This document shows positions 8,530 to 17,765 of a stretch of DNA of 64,000 nt, piece after piece. Source of the stretch: SAR324 cluster bacterium (GTDB taxonomy: Bacteria; SAR324; XYD2-FULL-50-16); assembly GCA_028282885.1 (NCBI GenBank), contig JANQGX010000008.1, forward strand, positions 1 through 64,000, given 5' to 3'. Every line of letters starts with the position of its first letter. Positions within the stretch are counted from its first letter, which is position 1. The notes beneath the pieces were generated by a model. That model was not told the DNA's origin, ran no database searches, and worked only from the letters and a program-made list of their open reading frames with translations. A program made the position numbers and the translations under genes.

Positions 8530-9459
8530 TTAACGACGTTTCATTCTCTTGACCGAGAGTTTTAAAAACCCGGTCGCACTATCGGGTATCTTACCCAGGT
8601 ACAGCGGCTTAGTTTGTGGCGGTTCATAACTTTTTCCCCTGATTTGACAGTACTGTTTTCTGAATTGCTTTTGAAGCAGTGCACGTTTTAGTTTATTACC
8701 CGGTCCTGTAGTTGCTCCACCGTGGTACTGATGAAAGGATCCTTCGCCCAGGAGAAAAAAAAGCGTTATTCCGGGAATTTCACAAAATCGTTTATAAAGA
8801 TCGAGGTTAACGTAACCGCCGCCATGCGAATCAAACCGTTCATCACAACCACCAGCATCGGTGAATGCTGTCTTTGGAAGTGATATACAATTGCATTCGG
8901 CAATTGGGTTGAAAAAACCGGGAGCCGATGTGGCGCTGAAAACAGAAATCTCAAACAGCCGATATCCATCGTCCGGCCAGGCTATTTTTTTCAGGAGTTT
9001 TTGCTCAGCCTTTTCGTTGTAACCCGACTTTGAAGTCTCCTGTTGGAGCCCGTGACCCAAATGATATCCGGGAACGGCGACGACGGAGAACGGATTCATT
9101 CTATATGCCGCAAGGGTGTATGAAATTACTCCGGGTGTCAGCATCCTGGCCCCATCAATCATGATGGAGACAAAAGGATATACGGCTTTTTTCACCCCAA
9201 AATTAACAGCTGCTGCCGGGGATCCTGAATCGTCCTGTCGCAGGAAATACCTGAAATTGGGGCCGGCAGACAAAACCTCCTGTTCCTTCAGATTATTACC
9301 GGAATCGTTCTCAACAACAACCACTTCGTAATCTTCATCTTCCACATTCAACTGATAAGAGGAACTGAGCGAAAGGAGTGTTTTCATCGCCTGCTCCGCC
9401 ATGTTGTACACAATTAAAATAACGGATATCTGTATCTTTGTGTTTTCCACTTTTATCAT
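8530..9459 (-). CDS. Family 2-like glycosyltransferase
   Basis: A 309-residue transferase when read from the ATG at 9459. The frame extends nine codons to a GTG at 9486, but neither start has a convincing Shine-Dalgarno. The fold begins at ISVILIVYNMAEQAMKTL, followed by VVVENDSGNN and a PFVSIMIDGARML segment, where a D-G-A sequence stands in place of the usual DxD. Later come AGGCDERFDSHGGGYVNLDLYKRF, typical of the acceptor-side region of family-2 enzymes, and a basic C-terminus. The atypical DxD means the donor chemistry should not be assumed. It belongs to the minus-strand glycan operon. Confidence 0.75.
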   Translation of the reverse strand: MIKVENTKIQISVILIVYNMAEQAMKTLLSLSSSYQLNVEDEDYEVVVVENDSGNNLKEQEVLSAGPNFRYFLRQDDSGSPAAAVNFGVKKAVYPFVSIMIDGARMLTPGVISYTLAAYRMNPFSVVAVPGYHLGHGLQQETSKSGYNEKAEQKLLKKIAWPDDGYRLFEISVFSATSAPGFFNPIAECNCISLPKTAFTDAGGCDERFDSHGGGYVNLDLYKRFCEIPGITLFFLLGEGSFHQYHGGATTGPGNKLKRALLQKQFRKQYCQIRGKSYEPPQTKPLYLGKIPDSATGFLKLSVKRMKRR

Positions 9460-9628
9460 CCGTTTATAGTCGGCATAGCCTCGCACCTAAGAGAAGAAGG
9501 ATAGCAAGACCTTTTTTGTTTATCGTTTTTGATGAATGCAGCACAGTATGGATAAACAATGTATTGGTGTCAATCATTGATTGGATCGGAAACTGTTCAG
9601 GCTCCTCCAAATCAGTATATACAATCCT

Positions 9629-10972
9629 CTATTTATTCCAGATCCCCTTGGCTCTGTTGTTGACCAACAAAAAGGTTTGCAGGGGAGCGAAGAAAGAACC
9701 CAGCATCATACAGATGATAGTCGCTAAGATCACGCCATGAGAACCCAGGTTCATTGAAGTTGCCAGAAACACCGAGAGGGGAATATTAGTCACGCCAACT
9801 ATGATATTCAAACGCAACAACAAAGCGATCTTTCCGACTCCATTAATATACTCGGCAAATATCCTGTTCCAAGCACTCTGCGCGACGTATATCGCCATTA
9901 GAATCGTCAATGAAAATGGAATACTGACCTGATCTCCGATCCAGATCTCATAAAAAACTCCGGAAATTGCCACCATGAAAAGGATCAGCAGCAGGGATAA
10001 ACCCCAGAAACCCAGCAGCCTTCTCAAGGTGGTTTTTATCCAATCGATGTCGTTAAGAACATTGGCCTCTGTAAATGCTGACCAGGCCGGAGCTAATACA
10101 ATATTAAGCAATATGGCACCGATATTCATGTATTTCAGTGCTATATTATAAGGTGTGACTTCATGTGGGCCAAACAGCTTTGTAATAATCACATTATCCG
10201 TAGCGAAGACGATAATGATAATAACTTGAAGAAGAAAAAACTTGATACCCAACTCTGAGACGCTTCTTCCAAGTGTTAAATTGATCGAACCTGGAGAAGG
10301 AGAAAAGGAGGCGAATCGAGTGGCAAAAAATAAAATATTGAAGAAAGCCAGTACAATAATCTGGGGCAGGATCAGGGCAAGACATAAAAACAGAAATGAA
10401 GGGGTGGTGGTTGCCCTGACAAAAACGATTGAACCTAAAACAAGTAGATTGGAAACCAGGGAAATAACCTTAGTCATCCCAATCTGCTGGTTTGCCCGAA
10501 GAATAGCTAATATCAAATTACAGACGAAGCGAACCGAAAAAAACAGGGCACACAGTAGAAAAACCCGATTGAACTCAGACTGTAAGTTCAAGGGCGAATT
10601 GACCATCTCAGCCCAGTTGACGAACTGATCCACTATCAGAATCAATCCGAACAGCAACAAACTGATCACAAAAATCAAAAAATAGGTCGTGCTGACATAT
10701 TGTTTGGACAGTACCACCTCCCCACGGGTCAGGGATTCCGTCAGTTTGTTGCGCAGGCCATTTCCAAGTCCAAGATCCAGATTTTCCAGCCAACTAAAAA
10801 TCGAACTGATAACCAGCCATAGTCCGTAACTGGTGGGGTCCAGGTAACCAAGCGCCAGGGGAACCGTCAGGTAGCTGACAAACAAGGTTCCACCTTGGGA
10901 AAAAACACTGAGGACGATATTCTTCAGGTAGGTCCGATCTCTAAGTTTGGCAGAGAACTTTGTGGATTCCAT
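9629..10972 (-). CDS. Wzx-type oligosaccharide flippase (MATE-like polysaccharide transporter)
   Basis: A 447-residue integral membrane protein with about twelve hydrophobic segments. It belongs to the polysaccharide-biosynthesis (PST) family that moves undecaprenyl-linked oligosaccharides across the inner membrane. The N-terminal region (NIVLSVFSQGGTLFVSYLTVPLAL, split between two helices) and the internal LGLGNGLRNKLTES motif are typical. I start at the ATG at 10972; a TTG nine codons upstream is possible. No Wzy polymerase or Wzz is visible in the window, so polymerisation genes are elsewhere or the glycan is not of the Wzy type. Confidence 0.85.
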   Translation of the reverse strand: MESTKFSAKLRDRTYLKNIVLSVFSQGGTLFVSYLTVPLALGYLDPTSYGLWLVISSIFSWLENLDLGLGNGLRNKLTESLTRGEVVLSKQYVSTTYFLIFVISLLLFGLILIVDQFVNWAEMVNSPLNLQSEFNRVFLLCALFFSVRFVCNLILAILRANQQIGMTKVISLVSNLLVLGSIVFVRATTTPSFLFLCLALILPQIIVLAFFNILFFATRFASFSPSPGSINLTLGRSVSELGIKFFLLQVIIIIVFATDNVIITKLFGPHEVTPYNIALKYMNIGAILLNIVLAPAWSAFTEANVLNDIDWIKTTLRRLLGFWGLSLLLILFMVAISGVFYEIWIGDQVSIPFSLTILMAIYVAQSAWNRIFAEYINGVGKIALLLRLNIIVGVTNIPLSVFLATSMNLGSHGVILATIICMMLGSFFAPLQTFLLVNNRAKGIWNK

Positions 10973-11094
10973 GAGGAATACAAGGGAATTGATGTTCAAC
11001 CTGTTTGTAGTTGACGAGTAAACAATCTTATGCGGGTTGTCTGTTTCTCAACGCTGTCCGGGTTATATAACTCTTGTTGCATTGAAAAAGTCGG

Positions 11095-11970
11095 TTAAAA
11101 GCCACCTGACTCTTTCAATGTTCGTGGGATTTTCGTGATAATCATCCAGCGAGGCAGTAGCCAGAATATTTTTGGTGTTACATAAAAAAACCTGTCAAAC
11201 TCCTTCTGACTGGTTATCCGATTCTGCCACCCCCTCCCCTTTTCTATCTCCGATTTTTTCCATCGCAGTTTGGCCCGGTTAACTGTTTTTTGCCAGCTCA
11301 TCTCATAATCCATTTTATGGAGATGTATAAGCAAAAGTTCCCGACTGCTGAGAATCTCAATACTGGTTTTTTTGTGGAATCCAATTCCCCAGTTGAGGGG
11401 CACCCTGGAGAGATTGGTTTTGCTGAAGAAGTGATTATAGTGCCAATAGTTTCTTTGGGATAAAATACTCCGATTGGGATCAAAGACAGGCTCCTTATTC
11501 TTCATATGGGTAATCTCGAAACCCGTGCAGCGGACATAGTCTTCGTCGAGTTGTTCGATATATGCATCCAGGCCGGAGTACTTTTTCTGGTCGGGTAGTA
11601 TAATCTCATCAATGTCTGTGAAAAGCACGTAATCATAATGCAGAAGCAATCTCCGCTGCATAGTCTTGGCTACAAATTGAAACCAGACATGGTCGAAACT
11701 GTAGGGATAATCCAGTTTGATATGATTGAAGGAAAACTCCTCTGCGCAACGTTCAACACTGCCATCGTCGGTCCGGTGATCAAGTACATAAATATCCTCT
11801 CCATCGTAATATCGGGAGTAATATTTCAGCCAGATCGGTAAGAATATGGGTTCGTTCTGGACCATAGCGAAGATCGCACGATTTCTCCTTTTCCCGCTGA
11901 ACCAGGGGAAATCGATTGATTCAAGTGTCTTTCCGGTTGGAACAAATTCGCTGTTGATGGGTTCGTTCAT
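11095..11970 (-). CDS. Glycosyltransferase, Glyco_tranf_2_4/GT92-like
   Basis: A 291-residue protein of the GT-A group that begins with a conserved NRAIFAMVQNEPIFLPIWLKYYSRYY. It continues with YVLDHRTDDGSVE and the metal-binding DYVLFTDIDEIILPD; the TDIDE replaces DxD. These features match the Glyco_tranf_2_4 domain found in capsule, teichuronic and LPS clusters. It ends with a basic helix that could sit on the membrane. The gene lies between the flippase and rfbD on the same strand. Donor sugar unknown; a role in the same surface glycan is inferred from context. Confidence 0.78.
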   Translation of the reverse strand: MNEPINSEFVPTGKTLESIDFPWFSGKRRNRAIFAMVQNEPIFLPIWLKYYSRYYDGEDIYVLDHRTDDGSVERCAEEFSFNHIKLDYPYSFDHVWFQFVAKTMQRRLLLHYDYVLFTDIDEIILPDQKKYSGLDAYIEQLDEDYVRCTGFEITHMKNKEPVFDPNRSILSQRNYWHYNHFFSKTNLSRVPLNWGIGFHKKTSIEILSSRELLLIHLHKMDYEMSWQKTVNRAKLRWKKSEIEKGRGWQNRITSQKEFDRFFYVTPKIFWLLPRWMIITKIPRTLKESGGF

Positions 11971-12016
11971 GAATCAAAAAAACCTTTTGAGAAGCGTTAT
12001 ACAATTAGAATACAAT

Positions 12017-12871
12017 CTACTTTTTAAGCAGGTAGATTTTCAGTCCTTCTTTCCAGTGGAGCATGTTTTTAAGCCGGTTCTTCTTTAAACCCGCGTTTTC
12101 CAATACCGAGTATTTGGGTCGTGGAACCTTTGTAGGAAATTCGGATGGATCAGCAATCTCAAGTTTGGTGATTATTCCGGCAAGATTGAAAATCTCCCTG
12201 GCAAATTGATTCCAGGTACAGCTACCTTCTGCCGTGAGATGGTAGAGTCCGTATTGTTCCAATGTTGAAAACTGAATCGTTTTTGCTGCAATATCCTCGG
12301 TCGAGGTCGGAGAAACCTCTTCATCATCAACAACCCGGACTTCGTCTCGCTCTTTCCCCAGCTTCAACATCAGTTCAACGAAATTGAGTCCCTTGGCTCG
12401 GCAAGGTGCATGTCCGTAAATGCCTGAAACCCTCAATATATAAAATTTATTGGCTATTGCCGATATGAAATATTCTCCTGACAATTTCGTATTACCGTAT
12501 ACATTTAAAGGTGCCGGCAGATCCTCTTCGAGATACGGGCTTTTTTTGGATCCGCTGAATACGTAATCTGTACTGATGTGGATCAGGGTTGCTTCCAGGT
12601 CATTTGCCGCCAAGGCCAGATTTCGGCTGCCGATGCCATTAATTCTAAATGCCTTTTCGGGATCTGCTTCGCAGTTTTCCACGTGATGCATCGCTGCGGT
12701 GTTGACCAGTATTTGTGGTTTTATTTCGCAAAGGACGGAGCTGACAGAATCCAGGTTTTCAATGGAGATCTTGTCGTGGTTGAGAGAGAATATTTCATCG
12801 CCGTTTTTTTTAAACGCAGTAACCATATCCTGCCCCAACTGCCCGTTAGCACCTATAATTGCCACCTTCAT
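12017..12871 (-). CDS. rfbD: dTDP-4-dehydrorhamnose reductase family protein
   Basis: A 284-residue extended SDR. In the rhamnose pathway this enzyme reduces dTDP-4-keto-L-rhamnose to dTDP-L-rhamnose with NAD(P)H. It has the nucleotide loop GANGQLGQD (8-16), NTAAMHHVENCE, HISTDYVFSG and the catalytic YGNTKLSGE segment. Length and motif order fit RmlD/RfbD. It lies 5 bp after an NDP-sugar epimerase gene and near rfbC, but rfbA and rfbB are not in the window, so the exact dTDP-sugar product is not certain. Related reductases making other 6-deoxy sugars are possible. Confidence 0.82.
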   Translation of the reverse strand: MKVAIIGANGQLGQDMVTAFKKNGDEIFSLNHDKISIENLDSVSSVLCEIKPQILVNTAAMHHVENCEADPEKAFRINGIGSRNLALAANDLEATLIHISTDYVFSGSKKSPYLEEDLPAPLNVYGNTKLSGEYFISAIANKFYILRVSGIYGHAPCRAKGLNFVELMLKLGKERDEVRVVDDEEVSPTSTEDIAAKTIQFSTLEQYGLYHLTAEGSCTWNQFAREIFNLAGIITKLEIADPSEFPTKVPRPKYSVLENAGLKKNRLKNMLHWKEGLKIYLLKK

Positions 12872-12876
12872 CTTGT

Positions 12877-13848
12877 TTACCCGGCTGAAATCTGCTTATC
12901 TAAAGTTTTAAACACTTGAATATTATAGTAATTGGGATTGTCAAAATCTTTAAAGAGTTCTTCGCGATCAACCAGTTCATCTACAATGGATTCAACATCG
13001 TGTCTCGGTTTGTAACTCAGTACTTTTTCCGCTTTTTCGATTGAGACTTTGTAATTCCTGTAGTCCTTAATATGGTGGACATTCAGATCAATATTGACAG
13101 CAAGTCGTTCTTTGATCTTTTGCTGAACAATATCTCCAAGTTCTCCTACTGTATAGTTGCCTGAAGCCACATTGAAGATTCCTGAAATGCTTTCATGTGC
13201 TTCGATAGATCTGATATAGGCGCTTGCTGCATCCTGTACGCTTAAGATCGGGCGCCAGATAGCCGGATTGTTAACCGTAATCTGTTTTTCCATCCGAGCT
13301 GTCTTAAACATGGTATTCACCACCAGATCGAGCCTCATTCTTGGGCTATAACCACATACAGTGCCCTGCCTCAACGAAATAACGGAAAAACTATCATCCA
13401 CCATCTGCAGAACCGCCTGTTCACCTTGTAGCTTTGATATTCCGTATGGGTAGTTGCTAATTGCAGGTGAAGTCTCGTTATAAAGTTCATTTACCGTATA
13501 CCCGTAAACCGAACAGGAACAGGCATAGATGAATCGCTTTACGCCCGCACGTTTGGCGACATAAGCCAGAAATGCTGGAGCCGATGCATTTGATATAAAA
13601 TTTTTGGCGGGTGAGTATTCAGCCATTGGATCATTGGAGAGACCTCCCATAAAGATCACCTGATCGAACTTCTTCAGGTCATCTTCGGTTAGAGCCATGA
13701 TGTCCTGGTTGATGGTGTGAGCACTGTCGGGAAGTTGATTTTTAAACCAGAAGAAATCAACAACGGTAACATCATATCCTCTTCTCAACAGTTTCGGGAC
13801 CAGCACACTACCAATGTATCCAGCGCCTCCGGCAACAAGTATCTTCAT
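12877..13848 (-). CDS. NAD-dependent sugar-nucleotide epimerase/dehydratase
   Basis: An extended SDR of 323 residues. It has KILVAGGAGYIGS at the N-terminus (TGxxGxxG-type NAD loop), the catalytic YPYGISKLQGE (YxxxK) and a substrate-binding LRQGTVCG region. Two ATGs are adjacent (13851, 13848); the second stands at the better distance from GAGG. The family covers UDP-glucose 4-epimerases, dehydratases and reductases, and I cannot assign one substrate. It sits between rfbC and rfbD, so it probably diverts or tailors a dTDP- or UDP-sugar for this glycan. It could replace rfbB functionally, but that is speculation. Confidence 0.82.
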   Translation of the reverse strand: MKILVAGGAGYIGSVLVPKLLRRGYDVTVVDFFWFKNQLPDSAHTINQDIMALTEDDLKKFDQVIFMGGLSNDPMAEYSPAKNFISNASAPAFLAYVAKRAGVKRFIYACSCSVYGYTVNELYNETSPAISNYPYGISKLQGEQAVLQMVDDSFSVISLRQGTVCGYSPRMRLDLVVNTMFKTARMEKQITVNNPAIWRPILSVQDAASAYIRSIEAHESISGIFNVASGNYTVGELGDIVQQKIKERLAVNIDLNVHHIKDYRNYKVSIEKAEKVLSYKPRHDVESIVDELVDREELFKDFDNPNYYNIQVFKTLDKQISAG

Positions 13849-13869
13849 CATATCCTCGCTTTCTGTCTA

Positions 13870-14436
13870 TCAAAACTTGAAGTTGTCTGATTCGGGAGTT
13901 TTAAGCCATTCTGCCAGGCTTTGGGCTGTGTTGTCTTTTTCTGACGTCTGGGGATCGTTTACTGGCCACTTAATATCTATTTGGGGATCATTCCAGGCAA
14001 TGCCTGATTCAGCATGCTGGTTATAGGTACCTGTGCAGAGATATTGAATTTCCGCGTAATCGGAAAGGACACAGAATCCCCTGGCAAATCCGGCAGGAGC
14101 CCAAAGCTGTTTCTTATTTTCAGCAGATATTTCGGTGCCAAACCATTGACCCAGGGTTGGAGATCCTTTTCTGATATCTACGGCCACCAGAAACGCCGTT
14201 CCAAGGCTTACTCTCATCAATTTTCCCATTGGGGGATCCCATTGGAAATGTAATCCTCGTAAGACATTACGGCCAGATCTTGAGTGATTCAGTTGCACAA
14301 ATCTGTCGGGCAATCCGGCTTCTTTAAAGAGATCTTCTCGAAACACTTCCATGAAAAAACCCCGGGAATCTTCGAAAACCTGATGTGAAACGACTAACAC
14401 ATCTTTGATTGGTGTAGTTTCAATATGTACATCCAT
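13870..14436 (-). CDS. rfbC: dTDP-4-dehydrorhamnose 3,5-epimerase
   Basis: A 188-residue cupin-fold epimerase that inverts C3 and C5 of dTDP-4-keto-6-deoxyglucose on the way to dTDP-L-rhamnose. The family pattern is clear: DSRGFFMEVFRE, VQLNHSRSGRNVLRGLHFQ with the catalytic His, VAVDIRKGSPTLGQW, and APAGFARGFCVLSD. It is the first gene of the minus-strand glycan operon and faces the MBOAT gene divergently across 275 bp. Length is normal. Rhamnose or a related 6-deoxysugar in the glycan is thus likely. Confidence 0.92.
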   Translation of the reverse strand: MDVHIETTPIKDVLVVSHQVFEDSRGFFMEVFREDLFKEAGLPDRFVQLNHSRSGRNVLRGLHFQWDPPMGKLMRVSLGTAFLVAVDIRKGSPTLGQWFGTEISAENKKQLWAPAGFARGFCVLSDYAEIQYLCTGTYNQHAESGIAWNDPQIDIKWPVNDPQTSEKDNTAQSLAEWLKTPESDNFKF

Positions 14437-14632
14437 GTCAGATCTTTCTTTATGTGGTGATTATGGGCAGACTTCAATATTTTCAAATATCAAAGGATTC
14501 AATCATGCCAGAAAGAAGGAAAATCAAGCAAGCGCAAAGAACAGAATTGAACAACCTCATCAAGGGTATTTTATTTGAGTGGGCTTGGTATCCGGAATGT
14601 TGAAGTGAACTTTTTAGCAGCCTGTTCTTGTC

Positions 14633-14662
14633 TTGACGTATAGAGCTTTGATCTCATAAGAT
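14633..14662 (+). promoter_or_regulatory. Candidate promoter for the O-acetylation genes
   Basis: TTGACG (14633-14638) and TAAGAT (14657-14662) are 18 bp apart and about 50 bp before the MBOAT start. A perfect inverted repeat, GATCT-CATA-AGATC (14650-14663), overlaps the -10 element and could be an operator. This is the only -35/-10 pair I find in the 275-bp divergent region between rfbC and the MBOAT gene. Confidence 0.35.
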
Positions 14663-14711
14663 CACGAATTGAGCACACATCAGAGAAATTATAAAGCTTG
14701 TTGGCTGCCCA

Positions 14712-16163
14712 ATGGTTTTCAGTTCCCTTGTTTTTCTCTTCCTATTTCTCCCCATTTGCCTCTTTACTTATTTTGTCGTCGGTAAACGTTTTAGAAATCC
14801 GGTTTTGCTTCTGTTTAGCCTGATTTTTTATTCCTGGGGAGAAGGTCGATACGTCCTGTTGATGCTAATCTGCATCATCGTCAATTTTGCTTATGGAAGA
14901 TTGCTGCCTTATTTCAAGCGGAAAAACCAGGCGCTGGCATGCATGATCCTTGCTGTTTCTTTAAATCTGGGATGTCTTGTTTTCTTTAAATACGCAAACT
15001 TTACAGTCAATAATTTTAATTTGCTAATACAAAAGCTCGGACTTAACCCTATCGATCTGAGTCCGGTTCATCTGCCAATTGGAATCTCGTTTTTTACCTT
15101 TCAGGCAGTTTCCTATGTGGTCGACCTCTACCACGAAAAAACACCCGCGCAAAAAAGAGTCACAGGTTTGGGAATATATATCTCACTGTACCCACAACTG
15201 ATTGCAGGACCGATCATCAGGTACAATGATATTGCTAATCAAATAAAGTCGCGTATCATCACAATAGAAGATTTTGCCTATGGCATCAGGCGTTTTATTA
15301 TCGGGCTGGGCAAGAAGGTTCTGATAGCAAACAATCTGGCTGTAACGGCAGATGATGTTTTTCGTATTGCACCTGGAGATCTCACGGCACCTGTCGCCTG
15401 GTTAGGTATTATCTGCTACACTTTCCAGATCTATTTCGATTTTTCCGGGTATTCGGATATGGCCATTGGCATTGGCAGAATGCTGGGATTTCGGTTTCTG
15501 GAAAATTTTAATTACCCTTATATATCACGATCCATTCAGGAGTTTTGGAGACGCTGGCATATTTCCCTATCCAACTGGTTCAGGGATTATCTCTATATAC
15601 CTTTAGGTGGAAACCGCCAGGGAGGTTTACGAACACTGCTGAATCTATACTTGGTGTTTTTTCTCTGTGGTCTTTGGCATGGAGCCAGTTGGAACTTTGT
15701 CATATGGGGACTGATTCACGGAACCTTTCTTGTTATGGAACGAATCGGCCTCAATAAGTTGTTGGTAAAAGCAGGTTCCCTGTTCGGACACATTTATGTA
15801 TTGCTTGTTGTCATCACTGCCTGGGTCTTTTTTCGGGCAAACACACTTCCACTGGCATTGGATTATTTAGCCGCAATGTTTGGATTTTCGAGTGGGAATA
15901 GTGAATTGTACCCTTTGAAGATGTTTCTTTTTGAAGAGAATATCTTCTTTTTTGTTTGTGCCGTTTTTGCTTCCACACCGCTGTTGCCACAGATAAAAAA
16001 GATGTATTCTCAATCGGTTAAACAGTCCAATGGCCTGTTGCCGATAGGAATGGTAGCTGTAATAGAGACAACAATCCTACTTTTTTTGATTGCCATTTTC
16101 CTTTTTTCAACCATTTACCTGGCTGTGGGATCTTATAATCCATTTATTTATTTCAGATTTTGA
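14712..16163 (+). CDS. MBOAT-family O-acyltransferase (AlgI-like)
   Basis: A 483-residue polytopic membrane protein that takes an acyl group, usually acetyl, from a cytoplasmic donor and passes it across the membrane for O-acylation of polysaccharide. It starts like AlgI (MVFSSLVFLFLFLP, then FYSWGEGRYVLL). It carries FQIYFDFSGYSDMAIGIGRM, FWRRWHISLSNWFRDYLYIP and the catalytic-His segment LCGLWHGASWNFVIWG. The next gene, 3 bp downstream, is its AlgJ/AlgX-type periplasmic partner. No alginate synthesis genes are nearby, so the target is probably the glycan made by this cluster. Confidence 0.92.
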   Translation: MVFSSLVFLFLFLPICLFTYFVVGKRFRNPVLLLFSLIFYSWGEGRYVLLMLICIIVNFAYGRLLPYFKRKNQALACMILAVSLNLGCLVFFKYANFTVNNFNLLIQKLGLNPIDLSPVHLPIGISFFTFQAVSYVVDLYHEKTPAQKRVTGLGIYISLYPQLIAGPIIRYNDIANQIKSRIITIEDFAYGIRRFIIGLGKKVLIANNLAVTADDVFRIAPGDLTAPVAWLGIICYTFQIYFDFSGYSDMAIGIGRMLGFRFLENFNYPYISRSIQEFWRRWHISLSNWFRDYLYIPLGGNRQGGLRTLLNLYLVFFLCGLWHGASWNFVIWGLIHGTFLVMERIGLNKLLVKAGSLFGHIYVLLVVITAWVFFRANTLPLALDYLAAMFGFSSGNSELYPLKMFLFEENIFFFVCAVFASTPLLPQIKKMYSQSVKQSNGLLPIGMVAVIETTILLFLIAIFLFSTIYLAVGSYNPFIYFRF

Positions 16164-16166
16164 GGG

Positions 16167-17333
16167 ATGACTGATTTAAAGTTAAAGCGGTATATGTCAT
16201 TTATTCTAATCGCAGTCTTTGCTTTGATGCTGGCGATCCCAGCGGTTAGAATGCTGACAACGCCATTTGAAACCTATTCAACTGCTGAGAAACGTAAACT
16301 TGCTGTCATTCCTGAAATTAGATTCAATTCTAAACTGCTGAACGAATTTCCCAGGAAATTTGAAAACTTTTTCAATGATCACTTCGGTCATCGCAAGGCA
16401 TTTCTCAGGTTTTACAACTACACAAAAGTAGTTTGGTTTAAACAGTCACCCAATAAAACGTTTCTCGTTGGTAAGGACGACTGGCTTTTTCTGGGTATGC
16501 CGGATGTGGTGAAGGATTTTCGTGGTATGACTAAGCTCAGCAATGAACAAAAAAACTCCTGGGCAGACCGATTGATGCAAAAGGAACGGTTCTTTCGCCA
16601 AAAGGGAGTTCAGTATCTTTTTGTTGTTGAACCCGACAAAAAAACTATCTATCCGGAATACTACCCAGACCATATAAATCAGCTTCACTCATTCAGCAAA
16701 CGATACCAACTTACAACTCACCTTCCAAAAGAGACAGCCTCATACTTCCTGGACCTTACTGAGCCTCTTTTGAAAGCCAAAAATTACGAACGGTTGTACT
16801 TCAAAACAGATTCCCATTGGAACGATGTTGGGGCATTCGTCGCCTATCAAAGTATCATTAAGAAGATAAACCAGTGGTATCCTGAGATTTCGATCATTCA
16901 GCGTTCGAATTTGGTGATAAGGGAGGTTGAGTCCATCGGTGGCGGTAATGCAGAAGGATTGATGTTAGATGATTTGATAGGCGAAAATGCATTAGTTACT
17001 GAACTGATCAATCCATGTTCCAGGATACTGGTTTCAAATGGGAATCATAAAAATAGACTTGGTTGGAAGGACGGGATATTCCCAGAATTAACTGAAAAAA
17101 CTGTTCTGGTTAAAGGCTGTCAGAAATCCAAATTGAAGGCATTCGTCTTTCATGACTCCTATATGGTTGCACTTGAACCTTATCTTTCTGAACATTTTGC
17201 TAAAACATATTACCTCTGGAATGTTACACAAATTGATATTATGAAAGTATCCAGTAAGATTTTAGATTTTGATCCCGACTTGGTTATCGAAGCGTGGGTG
17301 GAACGGAACCTATTTAGCAAGAATCTGAGATAG
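16167..17333 (+). CDS. AlgJ/AlgX-like SGNH-fold acetyltransferase, membrane-anchored
   Basis: A 388-residue protein with one N-terminal membrane segment (about 10-29) and a periplasmic SGNH-like domain that transfers acetyl groups to polysaccharide. The family signature DHFGHR (71-76), VGKDDWLFLG and the catalytic D-x-H motif in TDSHWND (D215, H217) are all present, and the FHDSY segment provides the presumed nucleophilic Ser. It is 3 bp from the MBOAT gene, so the pair acts as an acetyl-relay. Substrate unknown; the alginate-specific name should not be transferred. Confidence 0.88.
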   Translation: MTDLKLKRYMSFILIAVFALMLAIPAVRMLTTPFETYSTAEKRKLAVIPEIRFNSKLLNEFPRKFENFFNDHFGHRKAFLRFYNYTKVVWFKQSPNKTFLVGKDDWLFLGMPDVVKDFRGMTKLSNEQKNSWADRLMQKERFFRQKGVQYLFVVEPDKKTIYPEYYPDHINQLHSFSKRYQLTTHLPKETASYFLDLTEPLLKAKNYERLYFKTDSHWNDVGAFVAYQSIIKKINQWYPEISIIQRSNLVIREVESIGGGNAEGLMLDDLIGENALVTELINPCSRILVSNGNHKNRLGWKDGIFPELTEKTVLVKGCQKSKLKAFVFHDSYMVALEPYLSEHFAKTYYLWNVTQIDIMKVSSKILDFDPDLVIEAWVERNLFSKNLR

Positions 17334-17389
17334 GAGAGGATTTGCAGACTTTTACGATGTTAGTTTACGAGTTAACTGATTCGGCTGTA

Positions 17390-17746
17390 TTAGTCCGAGT
17401 TTTCGCTTTTGTTCAGTTTCTCATCTAAAATAGCCAGTCGTTGAGCAAGAACTCGTGTAGATTCTTCAAGTCGGGAAACCGTAATGGTTTGTTGAAAAAG
17501 CAATAGGAGAATGGCAATGATAGCAAGAAAAAACAGGGTGTTTGCCGGTAGTTCAAATCCTATCAGTTCGCTGAAATAGCCGAAGATTTCAGGAAAGATA
17601 GATAATAACAGGATAACAAAACAGATGATGAACCAGAGAATAGCATACTTGATAAGGAGTTGCTTTTTCTTAATGGCTCGATAAAACAGGAGCAACATCC
17701 CAATCGCTATGGCGATTGAAAACAGTTGAAGGTGAAAAGGAATCAT
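17390..17746 (-). CDS. DUF2304 membrane protein
   Basis: A 118-residue protein with three hydrophobic segments (about 5-25, 33-53, 68-90) and a charged helical C-terminus (LEESTRVLAQRLAILDEKL). Size and layout match DUF2304 proteins, which commonly sit beside polyprenyl-phosphate glycosyltransferases. Here it starts 19 bp after the DPM-like transferase gene on the same strand. A likely role is to help the transferase at the membrane or to move its polyprenyl-linked sugar, but this is not established. Confidence 0.78.
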   Translation of the reverse strand: MIPFHLQLFSIAIAIGMLLLFYRAIKKKQLLIKYAILWFIICFVILLLSIFPEIFGYFSELIGFELPANTLFFLAIIAILLLLFQQTITVSRLEESTRVLAQRLAILDEKLNKSENSD

Positions 17747-17765
17747 ATTCTACTGGGAATTCAGA

